Shown here one piece after another: positions 26,596-33,259 of a stretch of 64,000 bases of DNA. The number at the start of each line of letters is the position of its first letter. Positions within the stretch are counted from its first letter, which is position 1. Origin of the DNA: Eggerthella timonensis (lineage in GTDB: Bacteria > Actinomycetota > Coriobacteriia > Coriobacteriales > Eggerthellaceae); assembly GCF_900184265.1 (NCBI RefSeq), contig NZ_FXXA01000002.1, positions 1,510,918 through 1,574,917 of the forward strand. The letters are read 5' to 3'. The translations under genes were made by a program, and so were the position numbers. The notes under the pieces were generated by a model, which was given only the letters and a program-made list of their open reading frames with translations, did no database searches and was not told the DNA's origin.

Positions 26596-27189
26596 GTGGA
26601 CGATCTGATACAACGAGCTCGAAAGGGCGACGGCGAGGCGTTCGCCGCGCTGTTCGAGCACGGCAAGCAGCCGCTGTGGCGCGCTGCGATGGCGGTGCTC
26701 GGCAACGTGGACGACGCGTCCGACGCGCTGCAGGAAACGGCGGCGAAAGCGTGGCGCGCGATGCCGCGCTTCGGCGGTCGCAGCGCCGTGGGCACGTGGT
26801 TCATGCGCATCCTGCTGCGCACATGCTACGACCTGCGCCGCACGCGCAAGCGCGAGACGCCGTGCGCGATGGGGATATTCGACATCGACGTGGACGGCTC
26901 GGACGTGTCGTGGGAACCGTCGGCGGGGCTTGCATCGGCGGGGCGCGGCGCGGGGCGCGACCCCGACCGCGACGAGGCGATGGACGTGCGCGACGCGCTC
27001 GGGCGCCTCACGGCCGACGACCGGCTCGTGCTCGTGCTGTTCTACGTGAACGATTTCCCCGTGCGCCAGATATCCCAGATTATGAACGTGTCGGAGGGCG
27101 CCGTGCGCACCCGCCTGTCGCGGGCGCGCGATCGGTTCAAGGTTGCCTATACAGACGGATCGAACGAGGAAGCCGAGGTGGCGCGATGA
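26596..27189 (+). CDS. ECF-family RNA polymerase sigma factor
   Basis: 197 residues. The sigma2 region (about 5-75) includes ALFEHGKQPLWR and the DASDALQETAAKAWR helix. A variable linker with Gly/Asp-rich sequence follows (about 95-125), then the sigma4 HTH (about 130-185; DRLVLVLFYVNDFPVRQISQIMNVSEGAVRTRLSRAR). GTG start at 26596 after GAAGGGGG. The downstream gene overlaps by ATGA and encodes a membrane-anchored protein with an outside domain, the expected anti-sigma partner. An autoregulatory promoter is visible upstream. Confidence 0.92.
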   Translation: MDDLIQRARKGDGEAFAALFEHGKQPLWRAAMAVLGNVDDASDALQETAAKAWRAMPRFGGRSAVGTWFMRILLRTCYDLRRTRKRETPCAMGIFDIDVDGSDVSWEPSAGLASAGRGAGRDPDRDEAMDVRDALGRLTADDRLVLVLFYVNDFPVRQISQIMNVSEGAVRTRLSRARDRFKVAYTDGSNEEAEVAR

Positions 27190-28847
27190 GTTGGAAGAGC
27201 ATCGACAACGAGGACGAGCTGCGGCGGGCGGTGATCGACGAGCTGGATGCGGGCCCGTTGCCGCGCGAGGCGCAGGCCAAGCTCGACGGCGTGTACGCGT
27301 CGCTCGGATCCATCCCCCAGGATCGCCCGGCTCCGGCGGAGGCGACCGCGCAGCGGGCGCAGCCGGTGAGGCGTCGCACCGTTGAGCGAGCGGCGCACGG
27401 CAAGCCTACGGGCGGGCGCGTGGTGCGGCGCGGCGCGCTGGTGGCCGCGGCCGCCGTGACCGTGGCGCTGCTGGGCGGCGCGGCGTTCGCCGCCACGACG
27501 CTGCTGCAGATGCAGCCGGGCGATGCGCCGTTCTTCGCCGGGGGCAAGAACCTGCCGATCTACGGGAGCTTGCAAGAGGGCGTGTCCAGCTTGAACGCCG
27601 AGGTGGGCGAGACCGTCGAGGTCGACGGAGTGCAGGTGACGCTCGACTCCGTGTCGTCCGACCGCAACATCGTCAACCTATTCTTTACATTGGAGAAGGA
27701 GGGCGGCTTCGATCTGACCGAGCAGTCTAGCTACGAGGGCTCGCAGGAGAACGAGTGGGCGCGCCTGCAAAGGCTGGCGCCGCGCTTCACCTGCGCGCTT
27801 TCGAGCAACGGCGAGTCGATCGGCACCGATGCGGTCTATCTGCTGGACGCCTACCAGGAGGACGGCAAGGTGAAGGTCATGCAGCGCATCGTGCCGAAAA
27901 CGACGCTGCCCGACCAGGTGGACGTCGCGCTGGAGGGATGGGCGACTTGGAAGCCCTACGAGGAGGGCGACGAGCCCTTCACGTTCGACGTCGGCCTCGA
28001 CCTGAGCACGGTGGCCCAGCCGCGCGAGCTGGGCGCGCAGGACCTCACGTTCGCCACGAGCGAGGGCGAAAAAACCATGGGCATCGAGCGCTTCACGGCC
28101 TCCGAGCTGGGGTGCGTGATGGTGGTGCGCAACGACAGCGATTGGACGGGGGAGCCGGGCGCCTACGGATCGTCTTACGGACCGCCTGACAACGTGCTGC
28201 CCCCGAGTATGCTGAAGATGACGGACGACCAGGGCAACGTACTGCACTTCGTGAATGCGGGGGACGGCACGGGCTACAATCCCGAAGGCTCTACCGTGGT
28301 GGAGCTGGCGGGACTGTCGCCCGACGCGACCAGCGTCACGTTCACGCCGATGACGTATACCGAGACGGCGCAAAAGGGCAACGTGCCGGGCAGCGACCAA
28401 GACGCGATCGACGCTCGTACGCAGCTCAACGACCTGAATATACAAACGATCGACGTCTCGCAGATCGGGGCCAAGCTGGAGACGAGCGAATACGGCGGCT
28501 ACGAGCTGACGGGCTGGGACGTAGCCGACGGCACGGTGAGCATCTCGCTCAAGCCTTACGGATGGACTCCCGGAGGCCTTCACTCCATGTTCGAACTGAT
28601 GCCCTCCGACGACGTGACGTACTTGGCGAGCGAATGGACCGATCCTGAAACGGGAGAGACGGGCACGGGCTACCATTCGGCTATTCGCTACGGAAAATAC
28701 GATTACCATACAGGCGATTACGTGCAGATGGATTCGTACTATGCGGCATCGGACGAAGAACTGCGCGGGTTGACGGAATATCGCTATCACTCTGAATTCG
28801 GATACTTCGTAGAGGAAACTGACGCGTCGCAGACGCTTTCCTTCTAG
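27186..28847 (+). CDS. Membrane-anchored anti-sigma candidate with DUF4179-type extracellular region
   Basis: 553 residues. A cytoplasmic N-terminus (about 1-83) that could bind the sigma factor, one membrane helix (about 84-104; ALVAAAAVTVALLGGAAFAA), and about 450 residues outside. These contain a DUF4179-like beta domain (GETVEVDGVQVTLDSV), Asp/Gly-rich sequence and a Tyr-rich tail. The start overlaps the sigma gene stop, implying fixed stoichiometry. Role by analogy: hold the sigma factor at the membrane until an envelope signal is sensed. GC and codon use are lower toward the 3' end than in its neighbours. Confidence 0.8.
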   Translation: MSWKSIDNEDELRRAVIDELDAGPLPREAQAKLDGVYASLGSIPQDRPAPAEATAQRAQPVRRRTVERAAHGKPTGGRVVRRGALVAAAAVTVALLGGAAFAATTLLQMQPGDAPFFAGGKNLPIYGSLQEGVSSLNAEVGETVEVDGVQVTLDSVSSDRNIVNLFFTLEKEGGFDLTEQSSYEGSQENEWARLQRLAPRFTCALSSNGESIGTDAVYLLDAYQEDGKVKVMQRIVPKTTLPDQVDVALEGWATWKPYEEGDEPFTFDVGLDLSTVAQPRELGAQDLTFATSEGEKTMGIERFTASELGCVMVVRNDSDWTGEPGAYGSSYGPPDNVLPPSMLKMTDDQGNVLHFVNAGDGTGYNPEGSTVVELAGLSPDATSVTFTPMTYTETAQKGNVPGSDQDAIDARTQLNDLNIQTIDVSQIGAKLETSEYGGYELTGWDVADGTVSISLKPYGWTPGGLHSMFELMPSDDVTYLASEWTDPETGETGTGYHSAIRYGKYDYHTGDYVQMDSYYAASDEELRGLTEYRYHSEFGYFVEETDASQTLSF

Positions 28848-28861
28848 CGGCAGCGAATGAA

Positions 28862-28890
28862 AAGCGGGCCCCTCGACGAGGGGCCCGCTT
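28862..28890. terminator. Bidirectional terminator between convergent genes
   Basis: AAGCGGGCCCCTCG (28862-28875) and CGAGGGGCCCGCTT (28877-28890) make a near-perfect palindrome with flanking T- and A-rich ends. It serves the anti-sigma gene (+) and the small membrane protein (-). Confidence 0.8.
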
Positions 28891-28912
28891 CGTTTGCGCG
28901 CGTTAGCTTCGG

Positions 28913-29251
28913 CTATTTGCCGAGCACTTTCTTGATGCCCTTGGCGGCCACGACGGCGCCGCCGCCGATGGCCAGCAGGCCGGGGCCGGGCAGGATGAGC
29001 ATCGGCACGCCCACGAGCATGATCGCGCCGCCGACGGCAGTCTGCACGGCGCCGCCGATGCGGCTGGGCTTCTTCTTACCGGAGGCAGGGCCTCCGTCGA
29101 TAATGGTGGCGTTGACGGAGGCGGCCTGCGCGGCGTCCTTCCCGTACGACGGCGCGCGGAACCCGTCGCCGTCTGCAGGCCGTCCGCTCCGCGCGGCTTC
29201 GCTTGCGCTGGCGACGGGGTTGACGTCGATGATGGGGCTGTGGTCGCTCAT
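28913..29251 (-). CDS. Small PGPGW-like membrane protein
   Basis: 112 residues. A hydrophilic, low-complexity N-terminal half is followed by a hydrophobic hairpin (about 66-108) with the turn MLILPGPGLLAIGGG and a basic end KGIKKVLGK. The LPGPG turn is characteristic of the PGPGW family of small transmembrane proteins of unknown role. The ATG at 29251 follows GAGGAG. A minus-strand TATAAT lies at 29303-29308. It is a single gene; an upstream extension of the frame is possible but lacks a binding site. Confidence 0.7.
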   Translation of the reverse strand: MSDHSPIIDVNPVASASEAARSGRPADGDGFRAPSYGKDAAQAASVNATIIDGGPASGKKKPSRIGGAVQTAVGGAIMLVGVPMLILPGPGLLAIGGGAVVAAKGIKKVLGK

Positions 29252-29922
29252 AGTCTCCTCGCTTATAGTGGGTGGCGGCTCGAAGCCGCGTGTTTGCTTG
29301 CGATTATACGGGCTGCACGAGGCCATGCGCCTTGGGGCGGGGCCCGGCGACAGGTTCGTCACCGTTCGGTAACGTGTTGTTCGCGGGTTCTCCAAAGACG
29401 AGCGCTGCGAAGAAGCCTTGAAATCGGCGATTCGGGCAGCAGCGCGTCAGGGAAATCGCGAATGGCGGCCGTTTTCGACGGAAATACGTCTTTCGCTGGA
29501 GGCCTTCTCGTTTGCTGCGCGCTCATTTGATCCTCTGAGCAGGGACGATGCAAAAGCGACGCGCTCGCTTTCTCCCTCGGACCGGATTCGTCCTCTCCCG
29601 ATGACGGACATCCGTCGAAAACGGCCGCCATTCGCGATTTCCCTGACGCGTGACTTTGGGGCTGCGCCGCCGCGATCCTGAGCAAGCTCAGGGATCCTTC
29701 GACTCCGGCCGGCGTTGTCGCAGTGGGGCCATCAGCGGGAGGGTCGGGTCCGGGGTCGAATTCCGGCGTTGTGGACGCCGCGAGCGGCCATTTGCGATAC
29801 ACTATGGGTCAAGGTTTCAGGTACGCGTTTGAAGTTCGTTTCTGGTAAGGCCCGGTTGGTTCGCGCCTTGACGACAACACGACAACGGCGTGGGCCACGC
29901 AACAGGAAAGTTGGTGGTCAAC
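29252..29922. other. Gene-free region before EF-G2
   Basis: Contains the minus-strand promoter of the small membrane protein, the 40-bp inverted-repeat element (29443-29650), a short hairpin GATCCTGAGC/GCTCAGGGATC near 29679-29700, and a TACACT -10 box at 29798-29803 that probably serves EF-G2. I see no coding region; the frames here lack binding sites and are explained by the inverted repeat. Confidence 0.6.
29443..29650. repeat. 40-bp perfect inverted repeat element
   Basis: Left arm 29443-29482 and right arm 29611-29650 are perfect reverse complements over 40 bp. The arm starts CGCGTCAGGGAAATCGCG and ends in the core GTTTTCGACGGA. The 128-bp centre is A/T-richer and non-coding. The core links it to the elements at 310-468 and 25093-25249. 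Confidence 0.85.
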
Positions 29923-31995
29923 ATGGCAGCTCCTGCTACCGAACACGTGCGAAACATTGTGCTGGTGGGCCAAGACGGCGCCGGCAAGACATCGCTCGCC
30001 GAAGCGATGCTGCACGTCTCCGGCCGTACGCCCCGCATGGGCACGACGCACGACGGGAAATCCTACCTCGACTACGACGATGAGGAGATCCGGCGCAAAT
30101 TCACCATCGGCACCTCCATCGCTCCCATTCCGTACAAGGACTACAAGATCAACCTGCTGGACACCTCCGGCCACCCCGACTTCATCGGCGACACGCTGGC
30201 CACCATGCAGGCGGCCGAGATGGCGCTGTTCGTGGTCGACGCCGTGGCGGGCCCGCAGGTCATGACCACCAAGCTGTGGCGCGAGGCCGAGGACATGCGC
30301 CTGTCGCGCGCCGTATTCATCAACCACATCGACCGCGAGAACGCCGACTTCGACACCGCCATGGCGCTGCTGCACGCGCGCTTCGGCTCGCGCCTGGGCC
30401 CCGTGACCATCCCCATCGGCGTGGACAAGGACTTCAAGGGCGTCATCGACATCATCCGCATGAAGGCGCGCTACTTCGATCCCGGCAGCGAGCAGGAGCG
30501 CATCGAGGAGATCCCGGCCGAGTACGCCGACGCCGCCCAGGCCGCGCGCGACAAGCTGTGCGATCTCGTGGCCGAGGCCGACGACGACCTCATGATGAAG
30601 TACCTCGACGGCGAAGAGCAGCTCACCCAAGACGAGCTCGAGCAGCTGCTGGACAAGGCCATCGCCCAAGAGCTGTTCATCCCCGTGTTCGTGGGCTCCA
30701 CGATCATCGAGCAGGGCATCCAGGGCGTCATGGAGGACATCGCCACCTACTTCCCGCACCCCCGCCATCACGGCCGCTTCCGCCTGGCAAACGGCGAGGA
30801 GACGCTCGTCGACGAAACGGGCGAGCCTGCGGCGTTCATCTTCAAGACGGTGTCCGACCCGTTCGTCGGCCGCCTGAGCTTCCTCAAGGTCATCTCGGGC
30901 GTGCTGGAGCCGGGCATGGAGCTGATCAACGCGCGCACGGGCAAGAAGGACCGTCTCGGCCACCTCTACGTGATGATGGGCAAGGAAGCCACCGACGTGA
31001 AGAGCGCGAAGGCCGGCGACATCATCGTGGTGCCGAAGCTCACCGACACGCGCGCCGGCGACACGATGTCGAAGTCGGGCGACGTGGCCATCGACCCGCT
31101 TCCGCTGCCCATCCCGCAGTATCCGGTTGCCATCGAGGCCGCGAACAAGAAGGACGAGGACAAGCTGGGCACGTTCCTGGCGCGCGCTGCCGAGAACGAC
31201 CCCACGCTCGTCATCAGCCGCAGCGAGGAGACGCACCAGACCGTGATCACGGCGATGGGCGAGGCGCAGATCGAGACGCTCATCGCGAAGCTCAAGGAGC
31301 AGACCGGCGTCGAGGCGAAGCTCATTCCCGTGCGCATCCCGTATCGCGAGACCATCCGCAAAACCGCCGAGGCGCAGGGCCGCCACAAGAAGCAGACGGG
31401 CGGCGCGGGCCAGTTCGGCGACTGCTGGCTGCGCATCGAGCCGAATCCGGGCGCGGGCTACGAGTTCGTCGACGAGATCGTGGGTGGCAAGATCCCGCGC
31501 GGCTACCTGCCGGCCATCGACAAGGGCGTGCAGGACGCCATGCGCGAGGGCTTTTTGGCGGGCTATCCCATGGAGGACATCAAGTGCGCGGTGTACGACG
31601 GTTCGTACCATGCCGTCGACTCCAACGAGATGGCGTTCAAGACCGCCGCGCGCATCGGCTTCCGCGCTGCATGCGAGAAGGCCGAGCCCATCCTGCTCGA
31701 GCCGATGGCGAACCTCGACGTGGTTGTGGGCGAGGAATACGCCGGCGCGGTGATGGGAGACATTTCCACGCGACGCGGCCGCATCGTGGGCACCGACTCG
31801 AACGACGCGGGCGAGACGGTCATCATGGTGCGCGTGCCGTACGCCGAAGTGGTCACGTACACGAAGGACCTGCGCGCCATCACGCGCGGCTCGGGGTCGT
31901 ACTCGCTCGAGCTGGAAGGCTACGAGCAGGCGCCGGCCGACGTGACGAAGAAGCTGGTGGAGGCCTACCGGGCGGCGCGCGCTGCGGGGAACTAG
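29923..31995 (+). CDS. Elongation factor G-like protein (EF-G2 type)
   Basis: 690-residue translational GTPase. G1 GQDGAGKTS (16-24); G3 DTSGHPDFIG instead of the usual DTPGHVDF; G4 NHIDRENAD instead of NKxD, so guanine recognition may differ. EF-G domains II-V follow (GAGQFGDCWLRIEPNPG in domain IV and AVMGDISTRRGRI in domain V). The substitutions match the actinobacterial EF-G-like paralogues rather than the main FusA; no ribosomal-protein operon is nearby. The ATG at 29923 is taken because it directly precedes the conserved N-terminus; binding site is GAAAG. The role in translation of this paralogue is not established. Confidence 0.85.
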   Translation: MAAPATEHVRNIVLVGQDGAGKTSLAEAMLHVSGRTPRMGTTHDGKSYLDYDDEEIRRKFTIGTSIAPIPYKDYKINLLDTSGHPDFIGDTLATMQAAEMALFVVDAVAGPQVMTTKLWREAEDMRLSRAVFINHIDRENADFDTAMALLHARFGSRLGPVTIPIGVDKDFKGVIDIIRMKARYFDPGSEQERIEEIPAEYADAAQAARDKLCDLVAEADDDLMMKYLDGEEQLTQDELEQLLDKAIAQELFIPVFVGSTIIEQGIQGVMEDIATYFPHPRHHGRFRLANGEETLVDETGEPAAFIFKTVSDPFVGRLSFLKVISGVLEPGMELINARTGKKDRLGHLYVMMGKEATDVKSAKAGDIIVVPKLTDTRAGDTMSKSGDVAIDPLPLPIPQYPVAIEAANKKDEDKLGTFLARAAENDPTLVISRSEETHQTVITAMGEAQIETLIAKLKEQTGVEAKLIPVRIPYRETIRKTAEAQGRHKKQTGGAGQFGDCWLRIEPNPGAGYEFVDEIVGGKIPRGYLPAIDKGVQDAMREGFLAGYPMEDIKCAVYDGSYHAVDSNEMAFKTAARIGFRAACEKAEPILLEPMANLDVVVGEEYAGAVMGDISTRRGRIVGTDSNDAGETVIMVRVPYAEVVTYTKDLRAITRGSGSYSLELEGYEQAPADVTKKLVEAYRAARAAGN

Positions 31996-32033
31996 CGCAG
32001 GCGCGACCGTCGGAGGACGGCGAGAGAGTTGGG

Positions 32034-32061
32034 GAGGGGGCCGCGTTCGCGCGGCCCCCTC
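32034..32061. terminator. Bidirectional terminator after EF-G2
   Basis: GAGGGGGCCGCG (32034-32045), TTCG loop, CGCGGCCCCCTC (32050-32061): a perfect 12-bp stem between the convergent EF-G2 and hicB genes. Confidence 0.7.
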
Positions 32062-32067
32062 GCGCGT

Positions 32068-32541
32068 CTAGGCTTCGAGGGCGGGGGACTCTTCCTCTAC
32101 GGTGGCGGACTTGCGTTTCGGGCGGCCGGCGGAGGGCCGCTCCCTCAAGCGGGCCTCCACGCTGTAACGGGTCACCCAGGTGTTGTGCCCGTACTTGAAC
32201 GCCTCGAGGAGCCCGTCGCGGATCATGTGGCTCACGCGCGACGGGGACACTCCCAGCGCCCGCGCCGCCTCGGCGGCCGTCATGCGCGGGATGGTGTGCA
32301 GGCCGGCGTCGACGGCGACCCACATGATTCTGCCTCCGTGACGCGGCTCGTTGTCGAACGTGGGCTCGGGAAGGGGGGTGCCCTCCATGGCCCTGAATTC
32401 GATTTCCAGCTTGAGCCAATCGGCTGCGTATTCGGCAACTTCTCGCATGTCGTGGCCTTCTGTGCCGCCTTCGAAATCGAAAGGAGATGCGAGAAGGCGC
32501 TGCTCGCTTTCGTACACTTCGAATTCGTATACGTGAACCAT
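32068..32541 (-). CDS. hicB: HicB-type antitoxin with C-terminal HTH
   Basis: 157 residues. The N-terminal part (about 1-80; YEFEVYESEQRLLASPFDF, IMWVAVDAG) fits a partially degenerate HicB RNase-H-like fold. The second half has a helix-turn-helix (about 88-130; MTAAEAARALGVSPSRVSHMI) of the kind that lets HicB repress its own operon. A basic-acidic tail ends the protein. It starts 20 bp after hicA, the usual toxin-first order. Neutralises HicA by blocking its active site, on family grounds. Confidence 0.8.
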   Translation of the reverse strand: MVHVYEFEVYESEQRLLASPFDFEGGTEGHDMREVAEYAADWLKLEIEFRAMEGTPLPEPTFDNEPRHGGRIMWVAVDAGLHTIPRMTAAEAARALGVSPSRVSHMIRDGLLEAFKYGHNTWVTRYSVEARLRERPSAGRPKRKSATVEEESPALEA

Positions 32542-32561
32542 GGCGATCCCTTTCTCCGGGG

Positions 32562-32738
32562 TTATCTGAGCTTCGATTGCTTCAGTATGCCTTCGAACGT
32601 GTCGTCGATTATCTCCTGATGGCGTGGGACGGTTGTTCTCCTGCCATCGGGGTGCTTGAACGTGTCGTGCTTTGCCCCACCCATGTTGACAAAGCCGTTC
32701 CGTTTGAGAATTCTCACGACCTCTCTTCGTTTGACCAT
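32562..32738 (-). CDS. hicA: HicA-type mRNA interferase toxin
   Basis: 58 residues, below common gene-calling limits. It encodes MVKRREVVRILKRNGF, then GGAKHDTFKHPDGRRT, VPRHQEI and a C-terminal GILKQSKL. This is the full HicA double-stranded-RNA-binding-like fold with catalytic His24 in the KHD motif. A GGAGATAGG binding site precedes the ATG. HicA cleaves mRNA when free; HicB downstream neutralises it. The pair is lower in GC than its surroundings, which suggests transfer. Confidence 0.92.
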   Translation of the reverse strand: MVKRREVVRILKRNGFVNMGGAKHDTFKHPDGRRTTVPRHQEIIDDTFEGILKQSKLR

Positions 32739-32809
32739 CCTATCTCCGATCCTTTAAAACGTCAATAGTATTTATAGTTTCGCTTGCATGCGAAGCGCGA
32801 TGGTCCTTG

Positions 32810-32850
32810 TTCGACGGGCGGAGCCGAGTTGGGGTTCTCCGCCCGTCGAA
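32810..32850. repeat. 13-bp inverted repeat hairpin
   Basis: TTCGACGGGCGGA (32810-32822) and TCCGCCCGTCGAA (32838-32850) are perfect reverse complements with a 15-nt loop. It may act as a factor-independent stop for readthrough or be another TTCGACGG-type repeat. Confidence 0.65.
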
Positions 32851-32962
32851 GGCGGCGCGGCGGGCGATGCCGGGCCATGGCCGTTCCCTGTTCGCCGATG
32901 GCGGCATCGCCGTTGTGCCGTACCTCTATGATAACGAGCTGGTCTTACGTTTCGATGGCGTG

Positions 32963-33105
32963 CGTCCAGCGCGCCGTGCCTTCGAATCTTGCGCGGTTCC
33001 AACGCCGATCCAGCGCGGTTTCCACGATTCGTGCCACTGTTTCCAGCGCGCTTTCGATGCGCCTTGCACGCGCTTCCAACGTGCGTGCGGCGTCCGTTCG
33101 GCACG
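32963..33105. repeat. Degenerate 11-bp tandem array, copy 2 (opposite orientation)
   Basis: From 32996 eight successive 11-mers run without a gap: GTTCCAACGCC, GATCCAGCGCG, GTTTCCACGAT, TCGTGCCACTG, TTTCCAGCGCG, CTTTCGATGCG, CCTTGCACGCG, CTTCCAACGTG. Looser units extend to both sides. On the minus strand the consensus is GYTGGAANCGC, the same as the array at 152-254, with which it shares an exact 18-mer. Confidence 0.75.
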
Positions 33106-33164
33106 TACCGTTTCAACGTGCGGTTGATTCTCTCGGCTGATCGCGAAAACGAGGTTCGCACGCG

Positions 33165-33193
33165 TTGCGCGCGCTCCCTCGATGGGCTATCTT
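33165..33193 (+). promoter_or_regulatory. Probable promoter of the YhgE/Pip pair
   Basis: TTGCGC (33165-33170), 17-bp spacer, TATCTT (33188-33193), about 60 bp before the first gene. The -10 is imperfect. Confidence 0.45.
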
Positions 33194-33259
33194 TGCCTGT
33201 ACGCATTGGTGATGAGGGGATCGGCCGTCTCTGCGGCCCGACGAAGACGAGAGTTCCGC

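Larger units (their letters stand above)
32739..33259. other. Gene-free region between hicA and the first YhgE/Pip gene
   Basis: Contains an AT-rich hicAB promoter zone (TATAAATACTAT on the minus strand near 32765-32780), a 13-bp inverted repeat (32810-32850), the 11-bp periodic array (32963-33105) and a promoter at 33165-33193. No coding region is supported. Confidence 0.6.
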
